DNA of 64,000 nucleotides from an uncultured Clostridia bacterium (GCA_947175325.1 CAMWME010000002.1:62001-126000); one strand, 5' to 3'; counted from the stretch's first letter, positions 25,951-35,548 are shown. Notes: generated from the letters alone by a model not told the origin. A program made the numbers and translations.

Positions 25951-26071
25951 AAAACGCAGAGAAGCAAGCAAGACAAGGCGCGCGAGGAAAACCCGAAGGA
26001 GTTTACTAAACCGTAAATGACTGAGGGTTGCCACAGCGCAACGAAGTATTGCGAAGCTTATGTGCGTTTTA
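25951..26071. repeat. Interspersed structured repeat, copy C
   Basis: The third copy of the repeat, closest to B in its middle (AACCC...GGGTT) and to A in the inner stem (GTTTAC...GTAAAT). The outer arms AAAACGCA and TGCGTTTT pair perfectly. It fills the gap between GH43 and MATE, and its end supplies the GH43 stop codon. Confidence 0.78.
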
Positions 26072-27565
26072 TTTAATGCGGTTGTCCGTGCAAGTTACTC
26101 TGAAATATTTGAACGTGACACTGCCCTTGCTCGGTTCTGCACTGCGGGCGTAGATACCGATTTTCGCGCCCGTCCACGCGCCCGCTTCGGCGTAGAATAT
26201 ATGGGTGAACGCACTGCCGCCGAACGAGAATTTGTAAGCCAAACGGTTGGGACTTTCGAACTTGGCGGACAGCTTGAAGGTAACGCTGCCTTCGTCGTAG
26301 GGCTGGCTTTTGGCGAGAGTTTCGTCCTCCTCGCCGCCGATTTCGCCCTTGCGGATTTCAAGAAAGTTTTGCCCGTCGCGGCGGACTACGCAGCAGTAGG
26401 CGTACTTTTTGCCGAACACTGTGAAGCCCACTTCGTCGCCGTCGTTGACAAGGTTTAGTTTGCACTTGCTGTTTACGGCGAAGTTTTTGTACTGCACCTT
26501 TTGCATCACGAGCTGGGGAAGGTCGGAGAGGGCGGGTTTTTCAAAGGGTATGCAGTTGAGTTTTAAGCCGCGCTTGAAGGAGTACCACTCCGCTTGGGGA
26601 TTGGCGGGGGTCTGCCAAACTAGGGAAAGCTTGTCGCTTTCGAACTCGTCGGACGGGTCGATTTTTGCGCCGGTTATAACCTCGACGGGGTAATCGCCGT
26701 TCGCGACGGGCGTGCCCGCAAGTCCGTCTTCGGAGTTGCCCAAGAGTATCCAATCGTTTTCCCAAACGGCGGGCTGCAAGTGCACGACGCGGCCGTACGC
26801 GCCCATGTCTTGGAAGTGCATAAACGCCCACTTTTCGCCCGAGTCGTCCAAGTCGATAAGCGCGCCTTGGTGGGGGCCGTTGACGGCGGTGTCGCCTTGA
26901 ATCATTACGATTTTGGTTTCCCAGTCTCCGTAAATTTCTTTACTTCTGAGGGCGACTTGCCAACCCGTTTTGACTCCGCCCGCGGGGGCGAGGATATAGA
27001 AGTACTTGCCGTGCTCGTAGATTTTGGGGCCCTCTATCTTCGGGGCGAGGTCGCGGCCGTCGTAGATAATTTTGTAATCGCCCTTGACGGCTTTCAAGTC
27101 CTCGTCCGCCTCGATTACGGCAAGGCGGGAATTGAAGCCTATGCGGCTTTTGACGAAGGCGAACACGATATAGCACTTGCCGTCCACCCATATGGGACAA
27201 GGGTCCTCGTAGCCCGCGCCCGTTAAAAGGGGACGAAGTAGCGACCACTTGCCGTAGGGGTCGGTTGCCTCTGCGACGAAGATTCCTTCGTCGGGGAAGG
27301 GAATCAGGCAATAGAATTTGCCGTTGTGGTATCTGAGCGAGGGCGCCCACGCGCCGTTGCCGTGTTGGACCTCGTTGAACTTTTCAAAGGGAAGTTCGTC
27401 CAAGACGTAGTTGATGATTTCCCACTCCACTAAGTTTTTGGAGTGCAGAACGGGCACGCCCGGCACGTGGTTGAAGCTGGACGCAACCATATAAAAATCG
27501 TCCCCCACCCTAATTACGTCGGGGTCGGAATAGTCGGAAAACAAAACGGGATTTTCGTATTTCAT
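26069..27565 (-). CDS. Glycoside hydrolase family 43 (xylosidase/arabinosidase type)
   Basis: This 498-aa protein starts with a five-bladed propeller domain (about 1-305): ENPVLFSDYSDPDVIRVGDD gives the catalytic base Asp, and IEGPKIYEH the general acid Glu. A C-terminal beta-sandwich (about 320-498) is like the extra domain of GH43 beta-xylosidases. No signal peptide is present, so it hydrolyses imported oligosaccharides. In a pectin locus it may trim arabinose or xylose side chains. The start codon overlaps the stop of the upstream ATPase gene (ATGA). The stop lies in repeat copy C. Confidence 0.92.
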   Translation of the reverse strand: MKYENPVLFSDYSDPDVIRVGDDFYMVASSFNHVPGVPVLHSKNLVEWEIINYVLDELPFEKFNEVQHGNGAWAPSLRYHNGKFYCLIPFPDEGIFVAEATDPYGKWSLLRPLLTGAGYEDPCPIWVDGKCYIVFAFVKSRIGFNSRLAVIEADEDLKAVKGDYKIIYDGRDLAPKIEGPKIYEHGKYFYILAPAGGVKTGWQVALRSKEIYGDWETKIVMIQGDTAVNGPHQGALIDLDDSGEKWAFMHFQDMGAYGRVVHLQPAVWENDWILLGNSEDGLAGTPVANGDYPVEVITGAKIDPSDEFESDKLSLVWQTPANPQAEWYSFKRGLKLNCIPFEKPALSDLPQLVMQKVQYKNFAVNSKCKLNLVNDGDEVGFTVFGKKYAYCCVVRRDGQNFLEIRKGEIGGEEDETLAKSQPYDEGSVTFKLSAKFESPNRLAYKFSFGGSAFTHIFYAEAGAWTGAKIGIYARSAEPSKGSVTFKYFRVTCTDNRIK

Positions 27566-29700
27566 TTAGTCACCTTTTTCTTGGGCATTTTGAAATGTTT
27601 GAAAATATTTCTGAAATTTTCCACTGTATCTTTGGAAAAGGTGTCAAGCGAATCGATTTCGGCAATTTGCTTATCGTCTATTTTCCCCTTTTCATTGAAG
27701 AACGTTTTCCCGACATCGCTTGCGAAAAGCGATTCGAGGCAGCCCTTTCTGCCGTCGCCGACGAAATAACAAATATCGGGGGCGGCCTCCATTTCTTTTA
27801 TTATGTTTGAATACTCGGGGTGGTTTTCAAGATACGATTTAGCTTTATGCTTGTTGTCGTTATCGGCGACCATTATAAACTTAATGCGGTATTGTCTGCA
27901 AAGGTGAAAAAGAAGAATGATTGCAGAACCGTCGCAGACGCGGATTTGATATCTTGATAAATCGTAGTTTAAAAGACTTGCGAATTTTTCGATACATACC
28001 CTATCACTTGTTCCCTCGACGAAGAAAGCTATTTTGGGGAGATTGAAAAGTATGTCCGCAGTATGGAAGCCTATAAGCTCCTTATGAATTTGCTCGCAGA
28101 GGGCATCGGGACTGCCGAAGCTTTCCACAACCGTACCGTTTTCACCCATAGTGAAGTTGTAAACACTTTGCCAAGTCGGGGGGATTAAATAGGGGCTGTG
28201 GGTTGATACGAATACGTTTATTCCCTTTTTGCTTAAATTTTTAAGGTCCTTCAAAACTTCGGCTTGCGCTTGCGGGTGTAAAAAGGCGGCGGGCTCGTCG
28301 ATTAAAAGATAATCGCCCTCGTTTAAAAGATTTTTAACGAAGATATAGCTTAAATACCATCTGCGCCCTAAGCTGGTTGAGTTGAACGGGACCTCGACAC
28401 CGTCCTTTTCGACAACGAAAAGCTGCATACGCCCGTCGATTATTTCCAGAGTATAGCTTACTTCATCATCAAACTTGGGCTTGAATTTTTTCAAGAACCG
28501 TTCGTTGAGTATTTCTACTAGCTCTTCTAATCTGCCGCCTTCTAATTTTTCGTCGGAAAAAATAGATTCCTTTTCTTTATAAGCGTTGATTGATTTTAGG
28601 AAATTGTCAAACGCCTGCAGAATGGGGCTGTACGTATTTAAATAGTTTTTGCGGGTATCCGACCTTGAATAAGCATCGTCGTAATCGCTGTTGTTATAGA
28701 AAAGAAGGGATACTTCGTTATCGAGCAAATATACCTTGGGAAAAATCGTTTGTTTGAGCTTGTCCCTAAACGAACGCTGACGGTTAATAAGCTCTTCCCG
28801 CCCGCTGTAATATTCGTCCTCTTTGCTAGTGTAAATATCGAAAATTTCCTTTTGGATAAGGTAAAACTCTTTTAATATGCCGTTTACCTTTTCGCGGTCG
28901 TCTTTAATCCTATTATTGAAATCCTTACAAATGCGAGCTAACTCCTCGTTGGCTTGCTGTAATTTTTCTTTATCCACGTTAAGAACTTGCGCGGTAAGCC
29001 CGCCCATTTTTATCGAGCCGAGCTCTACCTCGTAAAGCTGTAGTTCGCCAAAACGGTTATAATAGCTGCGGAAAGAATAGTCACTGTTGTAGTCAATTGT
29101 CAAAGCTTCTTTTTCAAACTGATTTAAAAACCCGGATAGCTCTTGCACTTGTTCTTTAAACCGTTCACGTATGCCCCTTATGTGCATGTTGAAAACCGTA
29201 TAATGACTTCCGTGCCCGTCCTCTTTTACTTGAAGGTCGGTAAAATCGTCGTAGCCGTAATTGCTGCCCTCGAATTCTTCGACGATATTTGCGTAGGCGT
29301 CGGCGGCGACTTTGAATTCTTCAAGCAGCTGCTGTAAACGGATTTTGTATTCTTTGACGGATATTTCTATAGCGGGATATCTGAGCCATCTGATACTTGG
29401 CTCTGCACCGTTGAAGTCCACTTTTATTTCACGGCTTGTGCACTTGTCCTCTGTTATCTGAAAATATTCGTCATACTCTTCGTCGGTCAATGTAAAAACG
29501 TAAGACGCCGTTAAACCCTCTTCGTCCTCGTCGCGATAGGACAATCTGCCCGACAGCGCAATTTTAAGTGCCTTTAAAACATTGGTTTTGCCGCTTCCGT
29601 TTTTGCCTATAAAGGTATGTAAGTGACTGTCGGTCAAATCTATCTTAACGGGATTTTTTATTGATTTGTAATTGGAAATTTCTATGCTTTTGAGTTTCAT
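27562..29700 (-). CDS. OLD-family ATP-dependent endonuclease (ATPase + TOPRIM)
   Basis: This 712-aa protein has an SMC/RecF-like ATPase split by a long helical insertion. Walker A is GKNGSGKTN (32-40); Walker B and the following H-loop read LLIDEPAAFLHPQAQ and VSTHSPYLI. A TOPRIM domain follows, with FFVEGTSDR and ADNDNKHK as the acidic metal-binding motifs. OLD proteins include phage-defence nucleases such as P2 Old and GajA of Gabija. No GajB-type helicase partner is adjacent, so it would be a solitary (class 1) OLD. It overlaps GH43 by 4 bp, an odd operon partner for a defence gene. Confidence 0.88.
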   Translation of the reverse strand: MKLKSIEISNYKSIKNPVKIDLTDSHLHTFIGKNGSGKTNVLKALKIALSGRLSYRDEDEEGLTASYVFTLTDEEYDEYFQITEDKCTSREIKVDFNGAEPSIRWLRYPAIEISVKEYKIRLQQLLEEFKVAADAYANIVEEFEGSNYGYDDFTDLQVKEDGHGSHYTVFNMHIRGIRERFKEQVQELSGFLNQFEKEALTIDYNSDYSFRSYYNRFGELQLYEVELGSIKMGGLTAQVLNVDKEKLQQANEELARICKDFNNRIKDDREKVNGILKEFYLIQKEIFDIYTSKEDEYYSGREELINRQRSFRDKLKQTIFPKVYLLDNEVSLLFYNNSDYDDAYSRSDTRKNYLNTYSPILQAFDNFLKSINAYKEKESIFSDEKLEGGRLEELVEILNERFLKKFKPKFDDEVSYTLEIIDGRMQLFVVEKDGVEVPFNSTSLGRRWYLSYIFVKNLLNEGDYLLIDEPAAFLHPQAQAEVLKDLKNLSKKGINVFVSTHSPYLIPPTWQSVYNFTMGENGTVVESFGSPDALCEQIHKELIGFHTADILFNLPKIAFFVEGTSDRVCIEKFASLLNYDLSRYQIRVCDGSAIILLFHLCRQYRIKFIMVADNDNKHKAKSYLENHPEYSNIIKEMEAAPDICYFVGDGRKGCLESLFASDVGKTFFNEKGKIDDKQIAEIDSLDTFSKDTVENFRNIFKHFKMPKKKVTK

Positions 29701-29704
29701 AAAT

Positions 29705-30121
29705 TTAACCTTTTTTGAGCGCGGAGAGGGTTTGCTTTAAAAGGGCGTACGCCTCTTCGGGATTAGCCGTGTTTGCAACGGCTTTTTCCATGGGGCAAGT
29801 ATCCGTGCCCGCGCGGTTTATAATTTTTTCCGTCAAGGTTTGGTAGGTTACGGGTACGCCGTTATCCCCCAAAACTTTTTTGCCGCCTTCCGAGAGGGTT
29901 TTTGCGTACACTTCCTTTATACCGCTTTTGACGAAAAGCAATGCCGCCGCCTTGCCGACGATTAAATCCGCGACCGAATAACCGGCAAGGTCAACGCCGT
30001 CGGCAATGAAGTTCATCATTGGCGAAATGCCGCGGCTTTCACTGTAAAGGCACTTGCCGCCTTTGCAAAGACAAATCGTGTGCCCTTCGAGGTTTTTAAC
30101 TGCAATTTGTAAATCAGTCAT
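29705..30121 (-). CDS. DUF1893 family protein
   Basis: A 138-aa cytosolic protein of the DUF1893 family (core motif region GISPMMNFIADG and ADLIVGKAAALLFV). The family is widespread in anaerobes and has no known function; the fold is related to small nucleotide/base-binding or deaminase-like proteins. The ORF track begins at a TTG; I prefer the ATG at 30121, with AAGGA 10 nt upstream. It overlaps the aldo/keto reductase stop by 8 bp, and so is coupled to it. Confidence 0.8.
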   Translation of the reverse strand: MTDLQIAVKNLEGHTICLCKGGKCLYSESRGISPMMNFIADGVDLAGYSVADLIVGKAAALLFVKSGIKEVYAKTLSEGGKKVLGDNGVPVTYQTLTEKIINRAGTDTCPMEKAVANTANPEEAYALLKQTLSALKKG

Positions 30122-31226
30122 TTTCAAATTCCTTGGCTACGCTCGTTAAAAGTTCGCGTATGGGTAAGTGTTGGGGGCAAGCCTTTTCGCACTTGCCGCA
30201 CTTCACGCACTCCGAAGCCTTGCCGCGGTTCTTCGTATGTACCTCGCTGTAATAGTAATTTGCGTTCCAGTCGTGGTAAATGTTTTTGGTGTTCATACAC
30301 GCGAACAAATCGGGAATGGAAATCTTTTTGGGACAGCCGTCCGTGCAATAGCGGCAAGCGGTGCAAGCGATTAAATTCATTTTCTTGAATACTTCGCACA
30401 CGCCGTTTACGGCTTGAAGCTCCTTTTTGTTGAGGGGCTTGAAGTCCTTCATATACGAAAGGTTGTCGGTCATTTGCGCTAAGTCGCTCATACCGGACAG
30501 CACCATAAACACGCCCTTGCAGCCCGCGGCAAAGCGGATTGCGTAGCTTGCGGGTCTTGCGGTGCCGAGCTCTTCGAAATACTTTTTGGCGTCCTCGGGA
30601 AGGTTGACGAGGTTGCCGCCCTTGACGGGCTCCATTACGATTACGGGTTTACGATGCTTGTTGCAAACTTCGAGGCACTTTTGGGACTGTACGGCTGGGT
30701 CGTCGTAGTCTACGTAGTTGAGCTGGATTTGCACCACCTCGATTTGCGGGTACTCGGTTAAAATTTGGTCAAGTACTTCCGCCGTGTCGTGGAAGGATAT
30801 GCCGAAATGCTTGATTTTGCCCTCCGCTTTAAATTCGAGCGCTTGCTCGTAGGCGCGGCATTTTTTGAAGTGGGCGAAAATTTCTTTGGACTGTGCGTGC
30901 ATTAAATAAAAATCGAAATAGTCCACGCCGCAGATTTTTAATTGACTTTCAAAGAAGGGGCGAACCTCCGCCTCCGTATTGAAATAAGGCTGAGTTAGCT
31001 TGTTGGTGAGGATAAACTTATCGCGAGGGTAACGCGATACGAGGCAGTCGCGCAAAGCCGTTTCGCTTTTGCCCGAAAGATAGCCGTGCGCCGTGTCGAA
31101 GTAGTTGAAGCCGTTTTCGATAAAGGTGTCAATCATTTTATTGAACTCGGCGTAGTCGACCTCGTCGCCGTTCATAGGTAAGCGCATACAGCCGAAGCCG
31201 AAATTCTTTTTTACTTCTTGAAACAT
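30114..31226 (-). CDS. Aldo/keto reductase with C-terminal ferredoxin domain
   Basis: This 370-aa protein has an AKR TIM barrel (about 1-275; FDTAHGYLSGKSE contains the usual catalytic region and YFDFYLMHAQ follows). It is fused to a bacterial-type 2[4Fe-4S] ferredoxin module with CTACRYCTDGCP and CVKCGKCEKACP near residues 293-345. Such fusions are common in Clostridia and are thought to couple carbonyl reduction to ferredoxin. Substrate is unknown. It is sandwiched between the cupin gene (2-bp gap) and DUF1893. Confidence 0.9.
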   Translation of the reverse strand: MFQEVKKNFGFGCMRLPMNGDEVDYAEFNKMIDTFIENGFNYFDTAHGYLSGKSETALRDCLVSRYPRDKFILTNKLTQPYFNTEAEVRPFFESQLKICGVDYFDFYLMHAQSKEIFAHFKKCRAYEQALEFKAEGKIKHFGISFHDTAEVLDQILTEYPQIEVVQIQLNYVDYDDPAVQSQKCLEVCNKHRKPVIVMEPVKGGNLVNLPEDAKKYFEELGTARPASYAIRFAAGCKGVFMVLSGMSDLAQMTDNLSYMKDFKPLNKKELQAVNGVCEVFKKMNLIACTACRYCTDGCPKKISIPDLFACMNTKNIYHDWNANYYYSEVHTKNRGKASECVKCGKCEKACPQHLPIRELLTSVAKEFEND

Positions 31227-31227
31227 A

Positions 31228-31641
31228 TTAACCCTCTAACTCGTCGTATTCTGCGTCAAGGACGGGCTCGCACCACTCGGTTTTGCCGTTCTCGGCGGGG
31301 ACCTCTATTGCGAGGTGCTGGAAATAGCCGTCCTTTGCCGCGCCGTGCCAGTGCTTTACGCCCGCGGGGATATTGACTACGTCGCCCGCCTTTAACGCGC
31401 GGGGTGCTTTGCCCCACTCTTGATACCAGCCTTTGCCCGCGGTAACGAGTAAAATCTGACCGCCGCCCTTATCGGCGTGGTGGATATGCCAGTTGTTGCG
31501 GCAACGGGGTTCGAAGGTTACGTTGGCTATTCCGACTTGCTCGGTGGAAAGCATCTTGAGGTAGCTTTGACCTATGAAATACTTTGCGAACGCGTCGTTT
31601 TTATTGCCTACGGGGAATACGCTTAAATTTTCTTTATCCAT
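31228..31641 (-). CDS. Cupin domain protein
   Basis: A 137-aa single-cupin protein with the metal-binding pattern NNWHIHHADKGGGQIL and a second motif around GVKHWHGAAKDG. Similar proteins are annotated as carboxymuconolactone-decarboxylase-associated or quercetin dioxygenase-like cupins. The real substrate is unknown. Its AAGGAG ribosome site is immediately after the stop of an rlmD 3' remnant, so before the neighbouring island arrived this gene probably lay directly downstream of rlmD. Confidence 0.82.
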   Translation of the reverse strand: MDKENLSVFPVGNKNDAFAKYFIGQSYLKMLSTEQVGIANVTFEPRCRNNWHIHHADKGGGQILLVTAGKGWYQEWGKAPRALKAGDVVNIPAGVKHWHGAAKDGYFQHLAIEVPAENGKTEWCEPVLDAEYDELEG

Positions 31642-31653
31642 ATAAACTCCTTT

Positions 31654-31687
31654 TTAGAGAACTACTAAGGTTTCACACCATTTGGTT
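31654..31687 (-). pseudogene. 3'-terminal remnant of rlmD-type gene (candidate attachment site)
   Basis: On the minus strand this reads TKWCETLVVL followed by a stop. The intact rlmD at 45.5 kb ends TKWCETLVVLTKKN. At DNA level 31661-31687 matches 45543-45569 at 26 of 27 positions, in the same orientation. Similarity stops abruptly at 31688. It looks like the displaced gene end left after integration of the 31.7-45.5 kb segment. Confidence 0.75.
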
Positions 31688-31697
31688 GTTTTACATA

Positions 31698-33917
31698 TCA
31701 GAACACGCTTTTCAACGGCACCCAATGTTCGTCCGCTAGGTCTTCGGCGAACTCGGTATTGTTTATATAAAGCGAGCAATCTTTATCGCGAACAAAGCCC
31801 CAACGCAAATTATGCTCGGCGGCATATTGTTTGAAAGCGTTGAATTTGTTTGCGATTTGCTTATCTATATTTTTGTCCTTACCTTTACTTTCGCCGCCCT
31901 TCGTTTCTATAATCCAAACCGTACCGTCTTTCTTTTTCACGATATAGTCAGCGTAAAAAAGTCTTTGCTTGCCAGCTCCTTGCCAATAAACTATTGAAAA
32001 ATACTGTTGTCCCGAATCACCGTTTTTATATACCCAATCGATGTCGTCTTGTTCCTCACAATACTTTTCAAACAGCGTTTCACTCGTACTACGCACCACA
32101 CTCGTAGCGAAGCCGGATGTATATCCTTCGTAAGCGTTACTTAAATAATCAATCTCCCCCTTCACCATAGGGTCATACTTGTAAAAATCTTGTTCGGGGA
32201 TTTTAAAAGTAACTGTTTGCGGTTTGATTTTATAAGACAACTGCTCGGTCATTTTCGCCATAGCCGTGTCCAAATCATTTTTGATTATATGCTCGTTGTT
32301 TACGATAAAGGCAAGATACTCTTTTGTATCCAAAGCAACGAGTTTATGCGGTGATACTATATGCTTTCTGAACAGCCGTTCCAAAATTACCTTCATGCTG
32401 TCCCTTTGCATTAAAATAGCCTTAGATATATTTTCAAGACTGTGCAAAAGATAAATTCTATGGTTACGCTTGTCCGCATCCTTATAAACCTTACGATACT
32501 CTTCGCTGTCCTGCAAAGACTCGGTAATTACATATACGCCACCCATGAACTTATTGATTATCTTATCGCCGAACACGTACCCGCCAAGCTCGTGGAGCAA
32601 TTTTTGGTTCTGTTCCTTGTCCTTTCCCAAATGATATTTTGAAGTATAATAATCGTATATCTTTTGCAATACATCGCGGTCGCCTAATCCGCCGTACTGC
32701 AAATTTTGTACTTCTTTTTCCAGATGGAAAGTCTTACACTTCTCTTTTAAGAACAAACGGCGCGGAATATAAGCATGGTCTTCTTCTCGCAACATGCCCG
32801 CCTTGAACTTTTCATCAAATGTATAGACGTAACAAAAATCAAGCAAATCGTCTTCGTACTGTTTTGCTTCTGGCATTCTGCGAATTCTACCAATCGTTTG
32901 AATTTGGAAATTCTCGCTCATACCCTCGCGCAATTTGACAAGGATTTTTGCGCGTGGACAATCCCACCCCGTACTGATTGCTTGTTTCATAAGCAAGAAA
33001 ACGGGAATACCGTCATTTTCTGTTAAGTTTTTAGGCAAGTCGCGCTTGTCCTCGCTCATCCATTTTGACACCATGCCGTTTTCGTAGGTGTAGCCCATAT
33101 CGGCGAGTTTCTTTTCAACCACCTCTATCGTTTCGGGCTGTCCGTTAGGGAACTGAATCAAAACGAGCGGACGAATTACTTTATCCTTTACCGTCTGCTT
33201 ATATCTTTCGGCAATCGCCTTGCGCTTTTGGTCGGCAAGCTCTAAAAGACAATCGTAATCGTCTTTAATTTCCATACCGTCTTCTACGCCTTCGTTCACA
33301 TAGATTGCCTTAGTAATAAGTCCTTCGCTAATGACATCCGTTTCGTCTATTTCAAAATACTCGAAACGGTTATTTTGCGTTGCCGTTGCGCTTACACGTA
33401 CGATATGTTTCGGCACGAACGCATTGATAATCGTATTTGCTTTTGCGGTATTATTGCTGTGCTCTTCATCGATAATTACGATGAAATTAATGCCGGCACG
33501 GTGTGCCTCCGCTATTCTGTCAAAAAGGTTTTTCTTTTCGCCGTCTGTGATAGCTCTATTGCCAGATTTAGTAACTAATTCCCAGTTAACAAACGTTGTG
33601 CTTTCTGCGGAAAATCCGTTCAACAACGCATCAAATAAATTTTGCGTTCTGCGCTGCGCCCCGTATTTATCCATCTTCTTTCGGCTCTGCTCTTCCAAAT
33701 CACCTTTGCCGGGGCAAAGCCAAACGAATGCCGTTTTGTTATCTACAGAGTTTAAATACTCGTCTATGTAGTCTATGAGAATAAGAGTCTTACCCGAACC
33801 CGTGGGCGATTTCATAACAACGGTCTGTTTAGAATGCCTATCCGATGTTAAATCAAGTAATTTTAACGATGCCTCTTTTTGAAACGGAAATAATCCGTTC
33901 GGCAAATTAATTATCAT
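31698..33917 (-). CDS. Type III restriction enzyme Res subunit (helicase/nuclease)
   Basis: This 739-aa protein is a superfamily 2 helicase with Walker A SPTGSGKT (about 36-43), IDEEHSN (motif II), VSATATQ (motif III) and QTIGRIRR (motif VI). A C-terminal PD-(D/E)xK nuclease contains ADYIVKKKDGTVWIIETKGG. It is somewhat shorter than classic Res proteins (about 900-1000 aa) but complete. It overlaps the mod gene by 4 bp (ATGA), the standard mod-res order. With Mod it cuts DNA carrying unmodified, inversely oriented asymmetric sites. Confidence 0.9.
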   Translation of the reverse strand: MIINLPNGLFPFQKEASLKLLDLTSDRHSKQTVVMKSPTGSGKTLILIDYIDEYLNSVDNKTAFVWLCPGKGDLEEQSRKKMDKYGAQRRTQNLFDALLNGFSAESTTFVNWELVTKSGNRAITDGEKKNLFDRIAEAHRAGINFIVIIDEEHSNNTAKANTIINAFVPKHIVRVSATATQNNRFEYFEIDETDVISEGLITKAIYVNEGVEDGMEIKDDYDCLLELADQKRKAIAERYKQTVKDKVIRPLVLIQFPNGQPETIEVVEKKLADMGYTYENGMVSKWMSEDKRDLPKNLTENDGIPVFLLMKQAISTGWDCPRAKILVKLREGMSENFQIQTIGRIRRMPEAKQYEDDLLDFCYVYTFDEKFKAGMLREEDHAYIPRRLFLKEKCKTFHLEKEVQNLQYGGLGDRDVLQKIYDYYTSKYHLGKDKEQNQKLLHELGGYVFGDKIINKFMGGVYVITESLQDSEEYRKVYKDADKRNHRIYLLHSLENISKAILMQRDSMKVILERLFRKHIVSPHKLVALDTKEYLAFIVNNEHIIKNDLDTAMAKMTEQLSYKIKPQTVTFKIPEQDFYKYDPMVKGEIDYLSNAYEGYTSGFATSVVRSTSETLFEKYCEEQDDIDWVYKNGDSGQQYFSIVYWQGAGKQRLFYADYIVKKKDGTVWIIETKGGESKGKDKNIDKQIANKFNAFKQYAAEHNLRWGFVRDKDCSLYINNTEFAEDLADEHWVPLKSVF

Positions 33918-35548
33918 AACTGTACCTCCTCTCTGAGTTCGAATAAGAAATAATCATCGGGAATAATATGAATTTCCTTACCTCTCAATTTTTCTCTTTG
34001 TTCTGTCGTCAATAACACGTTTTTGGATATGTATAGCACTTTAATCTTCGCAAGTTCGTCCACGTCATTCAAAAGAGAATCCGATTCTTCATCGCTCATA
34101 ATCATACGGTACCCGCTACCGTCGATTTTTACGCCGTGTTCTAATTGTATCATTTCGGCAATATGTTCCAAAAGCGCGTCGGACAAAAATTCCTCGTCAC
34201 GGGCAACAAAATCTGTACGGTAATATTTAAGATTTGCGGGGGTACCATCCGAATATGTACTGCCGTCTGCTCTTTTACCCGTTATTACGGTTTTAATGCG
34301 CGGATAGGCAATCTCTGAGCAAATACTGTTTTCATTGTTAGTACATAAAATAAATCTTCTGTTGCCGCCGTAATCTTTATTGGCTTCTAATACAGCTTGA
34401 GCTGTTGTAGCTGAACCTGCAAAAAAATCAAGAATAACGGAATCGTTAGACGTTGCTTGAAAAACAATTTCTTCAATCATTTGAATTGGTTTAACCGTTT
34501 CAAATTCATGTTCTTTTGTACCCAAGGTATTTGACAATTCAGCTTTTGCAGATTCGGCAGTTCCATATTGATTTGCATTAAATAATGCCCAAAAAGGTTT
34601 AATATTATCTTGAGTCTCATCGGTAGGCCGGATTTTCCTATAAACCTTTTCACCTTGAACAAACAAATCTCCGCGTTCAATGAATTCATTAACCGTTTCC
34701 TTACCGATTTTCCATTGATTTCCGGTTTTAGGCATAACTCCTAAAATATCAAAAATCATACTTCCTCTGCCTCTTATGCCGCTTGCGCCCATCTGTCCTA
34801 TTTCTTCTTGCCGATATCGTCCTTTATCATCCGACAGCGGATATTCTTTCAAACCGATAGTGTGGCAGTTAAATTCCGCCCTTTCATCGAAATTTTTATA
34901 AACTAAAATATATTCTATTCTAGGCTGCAACATTCTTCTTGCTGTTTTTGTGTTTTGACACTTTGTCCTCTTTTCCCAGCCTATCGTGGTTAAAAACCGA
35001 GATTCGCCAAAAATAGAATCGCATAACAGTCTCATTACCGACAATTCCTTATCATCGATTGAAATAAAGATATAGCCCTTAGGCGATAAAAGTTTTTTAG
35101 CTATTAATAAACGTTTTTCTATAAATGAAGCCCACTTGCTATGCTTATAACTGTCCTCGTCTCCGACTATATAATCATCGTAAATAAAACTATTACCGGT
35201 ATTATACGGCGGGTCTATATATATTAAATCTATTGAGCCTTTATGCGTTTTTTCAAGAAGATATAAGCTATGAAGATTATCACCTTCAAGTAAGAAATTG
35301 TAAGGTTTTTCCGGCGCGGCAGAAATCTCCCGTTTTTTTACTTCGGTAAAAACGGGAATGTGCGTCCGCATTTGAACGTCAACCTTTTCTTCATGTTCTT
35401 CCCACACAAGACCGTATTTTTTTGAATTAAGCTCGTTTTCAATCTCGCCCAAAGCTATAAGCGTTTCATCATCATTCTTGTGTTCTTCTTTTATTTTATC
35501 CAAAAACTCAAGCATGCGCTTGCGCTTTATTTGTGAAAGATTAGGCAT
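33914..35548 (-). CDS. Type III site-specific DNA methyltransferase Mod (adenine-N6)
   Basis: A beta-class adenine methyltransferase (544 aa). The catalytic motif IDPPYNTGN (motif IV) precedes the SAM-binding motif DFFAGSATTAQAV (motif I), as expected for Mod. The region between about residues 200 and 350 holds the target-recognition domain. I start at the ATG at 35548 (MPNLSQIKRK) with an AAGGAGA site; the ORF track extension runs into a tandem repeat of TATAATTCTCCA. It overlaps res by 4 bp. Confidence 0.93.
   Translation of the reverse strand: MPNLSQIKRKRMLEFLDKIKEEHKNDDETLIALGEIENELNSKKYGLVWEEHEEKVDVQMRTHIPVFTEVKKREISAAPEKPYNFLLEGDNLHSLYLLEKTHKGSIDLIYIDPPYNTGNSFIYDDYIVGDEDSYKHSKWASFIEKRLLIAKKLLSPKGYIFISIDDKELSVMRLLCDSIFGESRFLTTIGWEKRTKCQNTKTARRMLQPRIEYILVYKNFDERAEFNCHTIGLKEYPLSDDKGRYRQEEIGQMGASGIRGRGSMIFDILGVMPKTGNQWKIGKETVNEFIERGDLFVQGEKVYRKIRPTDETQDNIKPFWALFNANQYGTAESAKAELSNTLGTKEHEFETVKPIQMIEEIVFQATSNDSVILDFFAGSATTAQAVLEANKDYGGNRRFILCTNNENSICSEIAYPRIKTVITGKRADGSTYSDGTPANLKYYRTDFVARDEEFLSDALLEHIAEMIQLEHGVKIDGSGYRMIMSDEESDSLLNDVDELAKIKVLYISKNVLLTTEQREKLRGKEIHIIPDDYFLFELREEVQL

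Noticed and set aside
25918-26034. N-terminal extension of the MATE ORF
   Set aside because: It translates repeat copy C; the ATG at 25917 has the real ribosome site.
27562-29700. Complete Gabija system
   Set aside because: Only the OLD/GajA-like protein is present; no UvrD-like GajB neighbour.
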